From: JAICMB01 sp963838885
GTDB lineage: Bacteria > Acidobacteriota > Terriglobia > Bryobacterales > Bryobacteraceae
Length of the DNA: 64,000 nucleotides
NCBI GenBank assembly: GCA_963838885.1
Contig: CAWITB010000031.1
Span: 5,978-69,977, forward strand
Direction of reading: 5' to 3'
Within the stretch, counting starts at the first letter, position 1, and every line of letters begins with the position of its first letter. The position numbers were made by a program, and so were the translations under genes. A model generated the notes under the pieces. It saw only the letters and a list, made by a program, of their open reading frames with translations. It had not been told where the DNA came from and made no database searches. This document shows, in pieces, positions 36,160 to 44,909 of the stretch.

Positions 36160-37407
36160 ATGAGAACCGCGTTCGTTCTATTCGCTCTGGCCGGCGCGCT
36201 CGTCGCGCAGCCACGCTATGACTTATTACTCAAAGGCGGCCATGTCATCGACCCCAAGAACGGGATCGACGGCGCCATGGACGTTGCGATCGCGGGCGGC
36301 AAAATCGCCCGCGTCGCTCCGAATATCGACGCCGCGGAAGCCAGGAAGACCGCCGATGTCTCCGGTCTCTACGTCACGCCCGGACTCATCGACATGCATA
36401 CACACGTCTATATGTGGGCGAGCGGCAAGGGCGAGGGCGTGCAGGCGGACGCCTTCTCCTTCCGCAGCGGCATCACGACCATGGTCGACGCCGGCTCCTC
36501 CGGCTGGAAGACCTTCCCCGATTTTCATAGCCGCATCATCGCGAATTCGAAAACCCGCATTCTCGCTTTTCTGAACATTGTCGGCGCCGGGATGGGGACC
36601 GGCCACGAAGACGATCCCGCCGAAATGGACGCCGCGGCCGCCGCAAAAATGGCGAAGGAACATCCGGACATTATCGTCGGATTCAAGGCCGCTCACTTTC
36701 GAGGACCCGGTTGGGAAGCCGAGGAGAACGCCGTGAAAGCCGGCAACGCGACGAACCTTCCCGTCATGGTGGATTTCGGCCAAATCAACGCCAAGCGCAA
36801 CATCAATACGCTCTTTCTCGACAAGCTTCGCCCCGGCGATATCTACACGCATTGTTTCTCGGGCCATCGCGATGAGCTGTTGCCCAACGGAAAGCTCAAT
36901 CCCGCGATGGAGGCCGGCCGCAAGCGCGGAATCATATTCGACATCGGCTTCGGCGCCGGCAGCTTCTATTGGTATGTCGCCGTGCCTGCATACCAGGAAC
37001 ATTTCTATCCCGACTCCATTTCGACCGACCTGCACACCCACAGCATGAACGGAGGCATGAAAGACATCACCAACGTCATGTCGGAATTGCTTGCGCTGGG
37101 ATCGTCGGTGCCCGACGTGATTCGCATGACCACCTGGGACCCGGCGAAGGAGATCAAGCACCCGCAACTCGGGAATCTCGATGTCGGCTCGGACGCGGAC
37201 GTCGCGGTCCTACGGGTGGATCACGGAAAATTCGGCTTCCTCGATTCCGCCGGCGCCCGCAACAACGGCACTCAACGAATCATTTGTGAAATGACCGTTC
37301 GCGCCGGCCAGGTTGCATGGGACTTGAATGGCCGCGCCGCCCAGGACTGGCACACGTTTCCGTATAAGAAGACATGGGTTCAGCCTAAGGTCGCCGAAAC
37401 GCCCTGA
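36160..37407 (+). CDS. Exported amidohydrolase/deacetylase (EF_0837/AHA_3915-like), intact
   Basis: 415 residues with a Sec signal (AFVLFALAGALVAQPR). All metal-site motifs are present: DMHTHVYM (HxH), VGFKAAHF (bridging lysine), YTHCFSGH and STDLHTHS. It starts 14 bp after the TonB-receptor stop, so they are probably one transcript. The family includes dihydroorotase-like deacetylases, and EF_0837-type members sit with SelA-like and DapA-like genes. Here it would cleave an amide in the periplasm. It is the best-preserved of three paralogues in the locus. Confidence 0.88.
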   Translation: MRTAFVLFALAGALVAQPRYDLLLKGGHVIDPKNGIDGAMDVAIAGGKIARVAPNIDAAEARKTADVSGLYVTPGLIDMHTHVYMWASGKGEGVQADAFSFRSGITTMVDAGSSGWKTFPDFHSRIIANSKTRILAFLNIVGAGMGTGHEDDPAEMDAAAAAKMAKEHPDIIVGFKAAHFRGPGWEAEENAVKAGNATNLPVMVDFGQINAKRNINTLFLDKLRPGDIYTHCFSGHRDELLPNGKLNPAMEAGRKRGIIFDIGFGAGSFYWYVAVPAYQEHFYPDSISTDLHTHSMNGGMKDITNVMSELLALGSSVPDVIRMTTWDPAKEIKHPQLGNLDVGSDADVAVLRVDHGKFGFLDSAGARNNGTQRIICEMTVRAGQVAWDLNGRAAQDWHTFPYKKTWVQPKVAETP

Positions 37408-38135
37408 CGCGACGTCGTCACAGATGCGCGCGCGTTGGGATACACTTCGGCGCCTCACGTTTTCAGAAAAGATTGAGAACAGCTTGACCCCCGGCCGATT
37501 CGATTTCCGAACCGGCCGAGGCGCCCTATTTCCACATTGGATGAAGGCTTACCAACTACGATTTGGCAGTGTTCTTCCAGAAGCGCTAGACGGGGTACAG
37601 GACGCATTGCCCATTCCCGCAGACCTCTCTTCCGATTCCAAGCTTCGTTGTCGGCGGCAATTTCATGATTGGCCGCCGGGAGGGCCTCCACCGGTTCTCC
37701 GCGTTTCGATGTGCGCATCCCCATGTTTGTGGGTTGCCCGCGGGCCGGTTTCTCAGTAGGTGAATTCGGTTGGCCAACCTATTTTTCCCTCACCTTACAG
37801 GGTTGCGCCGGGTTATCAGCCCGGCTCACGATCAAATAGTACAACGGGTGGCGCAAGGAGGGCGCGGATGAAACCCGGTAAGTTATTGAAATGCGTAGTT
37901 AGAATTGTCTAACATTCTTGCGAACGGGATTTACGGCAATTGATTTTATTGGGTTGCGGGAGCGCGAGTGGCGCTCAAAAGGCGCTTTGGATCTGTAGAA
38001 AAGGGTTGTTGTGGTCCTAGAATGGTCCCGATGCAAGGACCATTTTCCCCAAAGATTCCCCAAAGGTGTGCTCCACGAGGAATTTCGGAGGACCGTTGTC
38101 CGCTGCCGCGAGAGGCCTTGCCTCCGTTGCGGGCG
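37408..38135. other. Intergenic region without a recognised gene
   Basis: No credible gene. A 12-bp palindrome GGTTGGCCAACC at 37768-37779 is followed by a T-rich run, and a small hairpin with arms GCCGGG/CCCGGC sits at 37807-37825. These could mark transcription ends, though both stems are short. The right part precedes the DUF433 antitoxin and may hold its promoter. Confidence 0.4.
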
Positions 38136-38474
38136 GTGGGCGACAATCTGAATGTGACCGTCGTCGTTGACGAAATTCCTTTGGCGAAGGACGCCCAGGG
38201 CGTGTACCGCGTGGGCGGCACGCGCGTTACGCTTGACCTGGTGGTGCGGGCATTTAGCCGTGGCGCTACCGCCGAGGAGATCGCGCAGAAGTACGACGGT
38301 CTGCGTTTGCCGGACGTATATCAGGTCATCGGTTATTATCTGAAGCATGCGGACGAACTGGCCGAGTATCTCGAAACTCGGGCACGTGAGGAGGAATCGC
38401 TGCTTTCGTCCCATCCGGAGTGGTCGCCGAAAGGTCTTCGCGACCGGCTGCTCGCCCGCCGGAACATTCAGTGA
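38136..38474 (+). CDS. DUF433 antitoxin-like protein
   Basis: The frame is open from 37968, but homology begins near VTVVVDEIPL, so GTG 38136 is proposed; GTG 38154 is also possible. The DUF433 pattern is clear: YRVGGTRVTLDLVVRAFSRG, then EEIAQKYDGLRLPDVYQVIGYYL, a small helix-turn-helix-like domain. A charged tail follows. DUF433 proteins are antitoxins for DUF5615 PIN-like toxins and usually repress their own operon. The stop overlaps the toxin start as GTGA. Confidence 0.82.
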   Translation: MGDNLNVTVVVDEIPLAKDAQGVYRVGGTRVTLDLVVRAFSRGATAEEIAQKYDGLRLPDVYQVIGYYLKHADELAEYLETRAREEESLLSSHPEWSPKGLRDRLLARRNIQ

Positions 38475-38714
38475 AATGGCTGGCCGACGAGTGCTTCGAC
38501 AACGACATCATCCGGGGGCTGTTGCGTCGCTCCCCAGACTTCGATTTGGTTCGTGCGCAGGACATCTCTGAAGTCGCCGGTCGCGATGATGAGACTCTGC
38601 TCGCGTGGGCAGCCACAATGAGCGCGTGGCCCTCACGCGGACGTCCTGCTTCTCGAACAGTGTTTGACGGAATCGGACTGGGCTGCCGGCGTAATTTATC
38701 TGCCGCTGCGGTAG
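38471..38714 (+). pseudogene. DUF5615 PIN-like toxin with internal deletion
   Basis: Starts at GTG 38471 overlapping the antitoxin stop. The N-terminal part is typical: VKWLADECFDNDIIRGLLRR and DETLLAWAA. After that the frame breaks, and the usual central block (the second acidic cluster after LLTHD, about 40 residues) is missing. In another frame the family's C-terminal end is found, VLLLEQCLTESDWAAGVIYL, stopping at 38714. The toxin is therefore inactivated while the antitoxin frame remains open. Confidence 0.78.
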
Positions 38715-38749
38715 GCTCGCGCGCGGCGGCGCAGGAAGGTCGTAACCGC

Positions 38750-40486
38750 CTATGTAATCCGTGGCGCGCCGTGGCCCCATGTCTCCGGCGGGGCTAGCTC
38801 GCGGCGCACCGGCGGCCGATCCATGTTGCGCTTGTCCGACGTGAAGATCGCGTCGCCTTGCGAGATCAGGTAGTCGGCGGTGCGCGCTGCGAACGCTTGA
38901 ATCGTCAGGCCGGGATTTGCCGAGCCTTGCGTCGGCATAACGCTGCCATCCGCGATAAACAGATTGGGAATGTCGTGGGCGCGACCATACTTATCCACTA
39001 CCGACGTAGCGGGATCGCTGCCCATGCGCGCCGCGCCGACCAGGTGCGCATAGCGCGCCTCTTGCACGACCTCCTGCGCGCCGGCCGCCCACATCACATC
39101 CTTGGTCTTGTTCTTCGCAAACTCGATCAGCCTCAAATCGTTTTCCTGAAGGTTGAACGTCACCTTCGCAACGGGCAACCCCAGCGCGTCTTTCTCGTCC
39201 GCCAGCGTCACGCAATTTTGCTCGTACGGAAGGATCTCGCCGAGCACCGCGATTGCGGCCCAATGGTTGTAGTCCATCATGACGCGCCGCAGACCCCAGC
39301 CCCACGCGCCCTTCGCCTGCATCATTTGCTTTGCAAAAGAGATCGGCAGCGGACCGACGCTCTGGATCGCAAACCCGCGCACGAAGTCGCGCTTGGGATC
39401 GGTCTCGTAGAATTCCTCGGTCATACAGTGCGCGGGCGGAGCCTTATACATGCGGATCAAACTCTCGAAGCGCCCGAGCACCACGTTGCCCGCCTGGGCC
39501 ATCAGGTATTTCCCAACCGTCCCGCTCGAATTCGCGAGCCCCTTTTCGAATCCCGCACAGGCCGAGTTCAGAAGCAAACGCGGGGTCTCGATGGAATACC
39601 CCGCCACGATAACGGCCTTCGCCTTCTGAAAATGTTCCTTCCCGTCGCGGTCGAAATACGTGACGCCATTGACGCGCCTGTTCGATCCCAAATGAATGCG
39701 CGACACCATGCAATTCGCGCGGATCTCGACGCCATTCCGAATTGCGTCGGGAACGTGCGTGATCAGCGTGCTCGCCTTCGCCCCGACCTTGCAGCCCTGG
39801 ATGCAGAAGCCGCGATAGATGCAATGCGGCCTGTCGCCATGCGATCCTTCTAAAATCGCTACCGGCCCGCCCGCGCTCACGCCGATGCCAAGCTTGGTGC
39901 ATCCGCGAATCAGTATGTCGCCGACGCCGCCCATGGGATGCGGGCCATAGGCGTAGCCGTGCGGATCGCCCCACGGAAAATAGGCCGGGCCGGAGACGGG
40001 CATCTCCAGTTCCATCAGCTCGTAGTACGGCTTCAGCTCTTCGTACGGCATGGGCCAGTCCACGGCCACGCCGTCTTCGGTGCGCAAGCGAAAATCGGAG
40101 GGATGCAGGCGCGGGGCGAAGGAAGCCCAATGCACCGTGCTCCCGCCCACTCCCTTGCCGCTATTGTTCGCCCCCAACGCCAAGGGATGTTTACCGCCTG
40201 TGATGCGCCGGTCTTCCCAGTAAAGCTGGTGCGATCCCGCTTCGTCGCTGACCCAATCGCGCTCGGAGTCCCAGAAAGGACCGGCATCGAATCCGATTAC
40301 GCGGAACCCCGCGCGCGAGAGCCGTTGCGAGAGAACGCCTCCGCCCGCGCCGACTCCGACGATGACGTAATCGACTTCTTCGCCCGGCGGAAAAGTCCGC
40401 ATCGGCTTGGGAAGGCGCTGCATCGGACCGAGCCAATGCGCATCGTCTTTTGGCGCTTCGATCTTCCCCAGGAGCGGCGACTTCAA
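38750..40486 (-). CDS. GMC-family FAD oxidoreductase (gluconate-dehydrogenase-like large subunit)
   Basis: The start is TTG 40486, supported by AAGGAGG 6 bp upstream; an ATG further up would lie in another gene. About 578 residues. The FAD-binding dinucleotide motif is YVIVGVGAGGGVLSQRLSRAG. The GMC signatures GKGVGGSTVHWASFAPR and, near the C-terminus, DGSVMPTQGSANPGLTIQA are present. A cysteine-rich stretch (CIYRGFCIQGCKVGAK) is typical of membrane-linked members. It oxidises a sugar or alcohol and passes electrons to the quinone pool via partners. The start overlaps the stop of the subunit-3 gene, and a three-gene operon is evident. Confidence 0.88.
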   Translation of the reverse strand: MKSPLLGKIEAPKDDAHWLGPMQRLPKPMRTFPPGEEVDYVIVGVGAGGGVLSQRLSRAGFRVIGFDAGPFWDSERDWVSDEAGSHQLYWEDRRITGGKHPLALGANNSGKGVGGSTVHWASFAPRLHPSDFRLRTEDGVAVDWPMPYEELKPYYELMELEMPVSGPAYFPWGDPHGYAYGPHPMGGVGDILIRGCTKLGIGVSAGGPVAILEGSHGDRPHCIYRGFCIQGCKVGAKASTLITHVPDAIRNGVEIRANCMVSRIHLGSNRRVNGVTYFDRDGKEHFQKAKAVIVAGYSIETPRLLLNSACAGFEKGLANSSGTVGKYLMAQAGNVVLGRFESLIRMYKAPPAHCMTEEFYETDPKRDFVRGFAIQSVGPLPISFAKQMMQAKGAWGWGLRRVMMDYNHWAAIAVLGEILPYEQNCVTLADEKDALGLPVAKVTFNLQENDLRLIEFAKNKTKDVMWAAGAQEVVQEARYAHLVGAARMGSDPATSVVDKYGRAHDIPNLFIADGSVMPTQGSANPGLTIQAFAARTADYLISQGDAIFTSDKRNMDRPPVRRELAPPETWGHGAPRIT

Positions 40487-41197
40487 TGCGTTCCTCCTTC
40501 GCCGGGCGTGCCAAAGTGGCTCTCTTCGCCGGCGATATATTCGTAAACGTCGGAGGCGGAGTCCGCCGGGGCGGTCCATTCGTAGCGTTTCTCGTCGCGC
40601 TCCCACGGCTCCGGCAGACCGCCTTCGAGCCGCATGTACGCCCGCGGATAGGCCGGGCCTCCGAATCCGATTTCATCCCAGGCCCAGGGATGCGCGTAGT
40701 ACGCCTCCGCGCAATCCTGCACCAGCAACATCCAGAATCGCTTCACCGGCATGCGTTTCCAGGTCTCAGCCGGCCGCGGCCGGCTTACCGTCGTGCAGCG
40801 ATTTCAAGATGAGATCTTTTTCCAACGGTCCGATGTCCACGAAAGCGCGCCCATGCAGATGACGCGCAATCTCGTCGATGGCGCGAATGCCGAGCCGGTA
40901 TGCTTCGCGATCGGGCGGCATATCTTCGAAACGATAGCCGTCGTGACGGTCTTCATAGAGCCGCTCGTCGATGCGCGGAACGATGGGGATGCGATGCGCC
41001 TCGTCGCGGTCGTCCTGCGGAAGCACGCGGCCGCAGATCGCCTCCATCAGGCGCGCTTCTTCAGCGCTGAAAAAACGAATGGGAGGAACATGCTCCACCC
41101 GATGCAGCACTACCTGGCGCGTCTTTGCGTCCCAGAATTTCTGCTGCGCGAGCGTACTGAAACCGGGATAATAGCCCGGCTGCGCCTTTCGCTTCAT
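40483..41197 (-). CDS. Gluconate 2-dehydrogenase subunit 3-like protein, frameshifted near 40762
   Basis: The start is ATG 41197, overlapping the upstream stop as ATGA. The first frame runs FFSAEEARLMEAICGRVLPQ to DLILKSLHDGKPAAA. One extra G near 40762 shifts it into the next frame, which continues TWKRMPVKRFWMLLVQDCAE and AYYAHPWAWDEIGFGGPAYP to the stop at 40483. The combined length, about 238 residues, matches the small subunits that accompany GMC dehydrogenases. No clear signal peptide is seen at this start. Confidence 0.8.
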
Positions 41198-42168
41198 TTC
41201 TCTCTCCGCAATAAGCTCGTTAGCAAACCTACAAATCCGCACGCCGCGAAGAGCAGCGGGGCAAACACCGGCGGTCCGTAGAGCAAGTTATAGAGCGGCT
41301 TCTTCAGCCCGCCAGGCCGCCGCAAGATTCCGCGAGTGTGATAGAACCCTCCTATTCCGCCGTTCACCATCGCGATGGCCGAAACCACGGGAAGCACGGT
41401 GTGCGCGATGCGCTTGCTGCGGATCGCTCCCGCGGCCGCAGCCATCAGCGCCGGCGCGACGATCAAGGGCGAGGATTGCGCGATCTTATATTGAAATCCG
41501 TTCTTGTAATGCGAATAGAGCGCTTCGAAACCGCTGAAGAACGCCGAGACGATCGTCGCGACGGCCATGTGCTTCTGAAAACGGCCCTCGCGTAGATCCT
41601 GCTCCCAACCGATGTGTTCGTGTTTCGCTCCCGGCAGCATTTTCACGGCGTGATCCGGATTCGCCGGTCTCGGGAAACTGAAATTTCCCGTGTGGCCGCC
41701 GCGCCGCATGAATGCCGCGAGCAATCCCAAGTATGCGCTGATGCAGAATAGCAGGGGCGCGAACAATGGCGGACCCATGATGATATTCACCACCGGCAAG
41801 CGCCATCCGCCCGGCTTTCGCTGCACGCCTTTGATATGGAAATAGAATCCGACGAGGCCGTCGGCGAGCGTGATCGCGGAGACCGCGGGCAGTACCGTCT
41901 TCGCCGCGCGGCGGCTTGCGAATCCCCACAGCCCGGCCGCGCTCAGAGCCGCTCCGCAGAATAGCGGCGTGTACATGACGCGGCGGCTGAAGCTGCCGCG
42001 GTAATGCATGTACGCCACCTCGGCGGTACCCAGAATGGAGGACAATCCCGCGATAAGCGCCAGACCGCGCTGAAAGCTGCCTTCGCGGATCTCGAGGTCC
42101 ACTTCGGCAACATCTTGTTCGAGTCGTCTGAGGAATTGCGCAGGCACGTCCTCCGATTGGACGCGCAA
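41194..42168 (-). CDS. Internally duplicated membrane protein of the dehydrogenase operon
   Basis: 324 residues in two homologous halves of about 150. Each half opens with a charged stretch (REGSFQRGLA, REGRFQKHMA). It continues with hydrophobic helices, the conserved TVLPAVSAI / TVLPVVSAI, a glycine loop (KPGGWRLP, RPGGLKKP) and the block GPPLFAPLLF / GPPVFAPLLF. Each half has about four membrane segments. It probably anchors the dehydrogenase or its cofactor in the inner membrane, but I know no characterised family. The start is taken as TTG 42168 with GGGAG upstream. Confidence 0.7.
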   Translation of the reverse strand: MRVQSEDVPAQFLRRLEQDVAEVDLEIREGSFQRGLALIAGLSSILGTAEVAYMHYRGSFSRRVMYTPLFCGAALSAAGLWGFASRRAAKTVLPAVSAITLADGLVGFYFHIKGVQRKPGGWRLPVVNIIMGPPLFAPLLFCISAYLGLLAAFMRRGGHTGNFSFPRPANPDHAVKMLPGAKHEHIGWEQDLREGRFQKHMAVATIVSAFFSGFEALYSHYKNGFQYKIAQSSPLIVAPALMAAAAGAIRSKRIAHTVLPVVSAIAMVNGGIGGFYHTRGILRRPGGLKKPLYNLLYGPPVFAPLLFAACGFVGLLTSLLRREK

Positions 42169-42221
42169 AACCGCTCCCGACTTTCGATATTCTGGATAGT
42201 TTCAGGAGCTTCGGATTTTTC

Positions 42222-43139
42222 GTGCCGATTCCCGACTACGAGACGCTCATGCTGCCGTTCCTAACGCTTTTGTCGGATGGGCAGGTGCGCCACATGGGCG
42301 ATATCAGGAAGGCCCTTGAGGAGCAGTTCAATCTCTCGCCCCAGGAGATCTCGCAAAGAATTCCAAGCGGCCAATCGACAGTGATGCAAAGCCGTACCGG
42401 ATGGGCAAGAACATATCTGAAAAAGGCGGCCCTGATCGAATCCGAATCGCGAGCGCGGTACAGAATTACGCCGCGCGGCCTCGAAGTATTGAAATCGAAG
42501 CCATCCAGAATCGATAACCGGGTCCTTCGGCAATTCCCGGAGTTCCTGGAGTTCTTGAAACCCAAGCCCGACGAGCGCTCCCCGAATGGATCATTGGCGG
42601 AAGATCCTGTCGCGGAGCGCCAAACTCCACTCGAAACGCTCGGCATCGCATATAAGCGGCTCAGGCGTGAACTCTCGGACGAGTTGCTCCAAACTGTTAC
42701 AGCATCGTCTCCGTCGTTCTTTGAGCGCCTTGTCGTGGATCTGCTCGTAAAAATGGGTTACGGCGGTTCTTTAAAAGACGCCGGTCAAGCCGTGGGGCGG
42801 TCGGGCGATGACGGCGTGGACGGAATCATCAAGGAAGACCGATTGGGACTGGACCAGGTTTATATTCAGGCGAAGCGCTGGAGCGGCTCGGTAGGCAGAC
42901 CCGAGGTGCAGTCGTTCGCGGGCAGCCTGGAGGGTCACAGAGCGAGAAAAGGCGTGTTCATCACGACATCGCAGTTTACGAAAGATGCGCGCGAGTATGT
43001 AAATCGCATCGAAAAGAAAATAGTCTTGATCGATGGCGAGCAGCTTGCGCAGCTTATGATCGACTTCGGCGTAGGCGTGAGCGAGATTGAGCGCTATGTC
43101 ATTCAGAAACTGGACAGGGATTATTTTGACGAGACCTGA
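42222..43139 (+). CDS. mrr: Mrr-type (type IV) restriction endonuclease
   Basis: 305 residues from GTG 42222. An N-terminal winged-helix Mrr domain (LPFLTLLSDGQVRHMGDIRK, then SRTGWARTYLKKAALIES) is followed by a C-terminal PD-(D/E)XK catalytic domain. The active-site pattern is D200 (GDDGVDG) then QAK at 216-218 (VYIQAKRW). The GVFITTSQF strand follows. Mrr enzymes cut DNA carrying modified bases. No other restriction component is adjacent, as is normal for type IV enzymes. It is divergent from the dehydrogenase operon. Confidence 0.92.
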   Translation: MPIPDYETLMLPFLTLLSDGQVRHMGDIRKALEEQFNLSPQEISQRIPSGQSTVMQSRTGWARTYLKKAALIESESRARYRITPRGLEVLKSKPSRIDNRVLRQFPEFLEFLKPKPDERSPNGSLAEDPVAERQTPLETLGIAYKRLRRELSDELLQTVTASSPSFFERLVVDLLVKMGYGGSLKDAGQAVGRSGDDGVDGIIKEDRLGLDQVYIQAKRWSGSVGRPEVQSFAGSLEGHRARKGVFITTSQFTKDAREYVNRIEKKIVLIDGEQLAQLMIDFGVGVSEIERYVIQKLDRDYFDET

Positions 43140-43191
43140 ACTTAATTACGCATGAACCCGGCCGCGCCGCTCCCGCGTCCAGTCTTATAGG

Positions 43192-44088
43192 ATGAAAGTC
43201 GCGCCGCTTCTGCTGGCACTCCCTCTCTGTTTCGCCCAGGCCCAGGACGCGGGCGTGCCGGTGCGCATGATCGTCACGGTCGAGACCAATCATGGCGCGC
43301 CGGCGCCGAAGCTCACCGCCGCGGACATCCTGGTACAGGAAAACAACACTCGAGCGCGCTCGACGGCGTGGACTCCAATCAGCGCCGCGGGACTTCAACT
43401 CTGGCTTGTGCTCGACGATTCCTCCGACTCGACGATCGGCAATCAGTTTAGCGACTTGCGCGCGTTCATCGCGGCACAGCCGTCCTCGACCCAAATCGGC
43501 CTGGGCTACATGCGCAACGGTACGGTCTTGGCGGCGCAACCGCTCACCACCGATCACGCCTCCGTCGCAAAGGCCATCCGTCTTCCTGTCGGCGAGCCGG
43601 GAATTTCAGCCAGTCCCTATACATCGCTGAGCGACCTTATTCACAAGTGGCCCGCAACGGAGCGAGCGCGCGAGATCCTCATGATTACGAGCGGCATCGA
43701 TCTGCTGTACGGACCTGGCCCCGAGAATCCTTATCTGTTAAGAGCCATCGCCGACGCCCAACGCGCTGGAGTTGTTATCACATCCATCTATTTTGGAAGC
43801 GCTGGACATGCCGGTCACAGCTACTGGCAAATGAATTGGGGACAGAACGATCTGTCTCAGCTTGCGTACGAGACTGGGGGAGAATTTTACTGGCAGGGTC
43901 TTGCGAATCCGGTTTCGCTCGGTCCCTTTCTGGACGAGTTCGGGCGCCGCTTAAACAATCAGTTCCTTTTGACGTTTACAGCGAAGCCCGGGACCAAGGC
44001 CGGCCTGGAGCCTGTTAAAGTCCGCACCGAGGTCCCGCACATATCGCTGGTCGCCGCGGCCGAGGCCTACGTGCCCACGGCGCGGTAG
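43192..44088 (+). CDS. Secreted VWFA-related protein (acidobacterial type)
   Basis: 298 residues with a Sec signal (APLLLALPLCFAQAQ). The N-terminal part has the usual VETNHG..LTAADILVQENN motif preceding a von Willebrand A fold with MIDAS-like VLDDSSDS. Strands ILMITSGIDLLYG and VVITSIYFGS follow. This class is abundant in Acidobacteria and has no assigned function. Single gene; the next gene is convergent. Confidence 0.8.
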   Translation: MKVAPLLLALPLCFAQAQDAGVPVRMIVTVETNHGAPAPKLTAADILVQENNTRARSTAWTPISAAGLQLWLVLDDSSDSTIGNQFSDLRAFIAAQPSSTQIGLGYMRNGTVLAAQPLTTDHASVAKAIRLPVGEPGISASPYTSLSDLIHKWPATERAREILMITSGIDLLYGPGPENPYLLRAIADAQRAGVVITSIYFGSAGHAGHSYWQMNWGQNDLSQLAYETGGEFYWQGLANPVSLGPFLDEFGRRLNNQFLLTFTAKPGTKAGLEPVKVRTEVPHISLVAAAEAYVPTAR

Positions 44089-44093
44089 GTACG

Positions 44094-44600
44094 TCAACTT
44101 CCTGTTCGTAGCTCTTCGGTAGCGACGTCGGCGGGTCTTTCGATTACGCCCACTGGAGCGACGGAAAGAACATCGGCCACCTGTCCGGGTCCGAACTGCT
44201 GGATCAGGATGCGCGTTCCCGAGGGGAACTCGATCGCATCGCGGTACTCGAAAGCCGATCCGTTTTGGGTGAAGGTCGCGACCTGGTCGGCATCGCTGGA
44301 TTTATTTCCGCGGGTCGCATTTCCACGGGTTTCATTTCCGCGAATCTCGTTTCCACGGATCCAGGCGGGAACATCCCGCATGACCAGGGTCGCGCCCGCG
44401 GGAAGACAAACGGCGCAGGGAGTATCGGAGCGGAACCAGGCCCGCACTCTGCTCCATAGAGTCCCGTGTTCGCACTCGAACGCAGCCGCCTCCGGCTGCG
44501 ATACAAATCCCGTCACTCCATTGGGGAAACGGTACGTAATAAGCCGCTCGCCTTCAACCGCCCGTCTGTTCGGCACGCCTGACAAAGAATAATCGCACAT
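44094..44600 (-). CDS. Hypothetical protein with RGN pentapeptide repeats
   Basis: About 168 residues from ATG 44600, starting MCDYSLSGVPNRRAVEGERL, a start common in small acidobacterial proteins of unknown role. A Cys pair is present (CAVCLP). The centre carries four copies of IRGNE-like pentapeptides encoded by a 15-bp DNA repeat. The C-terminal half is beta-rich. The longer open frame to 44750 has no homologous look. The function is unknown. Confidence 0.6.
   Translation of the reverse strand: MCDYSLSGVPNRRAVEGERLITYRFPNGVTGFVSQPEAAAFECEHGTLWSRVRAWFRSDTPCAVCLPAGATLVMRDVPAWIRGNEIRGNETRGNATRGNKSSDADQVATFTQNGSAFEYRDAIEFPSGTRILIQQFGPGQVADVLSVAPVGVIERPADVATEELRTGS
44304..44363. repeat. 15-bp tandem repeat, four units, in coding sequence
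   Basis: Units start at 44304, 44319, 44334 and 44349, of the form ATTTCCRCGGRTYNC with few differences. Being a multiple of three, gain or loss of units keeps the frame and only changes the number of RGN pentapeptides. Confidence 0.8.
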
Positions 44601-44909
44601 AGCAAAGCACCTCGCCGGCTGTACGACTCCCGCGCACTCGCAACGATCACGGATGTAACCGTTTCCTAGGGCCGTTACCGTGCGCTGCATCCGGCACCCC
44701 CAGACCGCGCTCAAATGGGGGCTCTGTTTGGGGTACAGGTGAATGGACAATGGCGGCCTCTAAAAACAATTGTCTGCAAAGAATAGGCTTCAATTGGCGG
44801 GTCCCTGCCGATGGGCAGGCCTCGGTATTCGCCGCTGCCTTCCTGAAGGCAAGCCGTCCTCTCGGTTCCCCGGTGGTGGTTGATAGTCCCTTGCAATCAA
44901 AGACCGGCC
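44601..44909. other. Intergenic region, nothing recognised
   Basis: Contains no gene or clear regulatory site that I can support. It probably carries promoter signals for the minus-strand gene ending at 44094. Confidence 0.4.

Noticed and set aside
37768..37825. Palindrome and hairpin as a tRNA or riboswitch
   Set aside because: No cloverleaf or conserved aptamer could be drawn; stems are only 6 bp.
42222..43139. Mrr gene as part of a larger defence system with the 4.7-14.7 kb island
   Set aside because: More than 27 kb of ordinary genes lies between; type IV enzymes act alone, so no link is supported.
44304..44363. Short tandem repeats as a CRISPR array
   Set aside because: Units are contiguous without spacers and encode in-frame pentapeptides; no cas genes are present.
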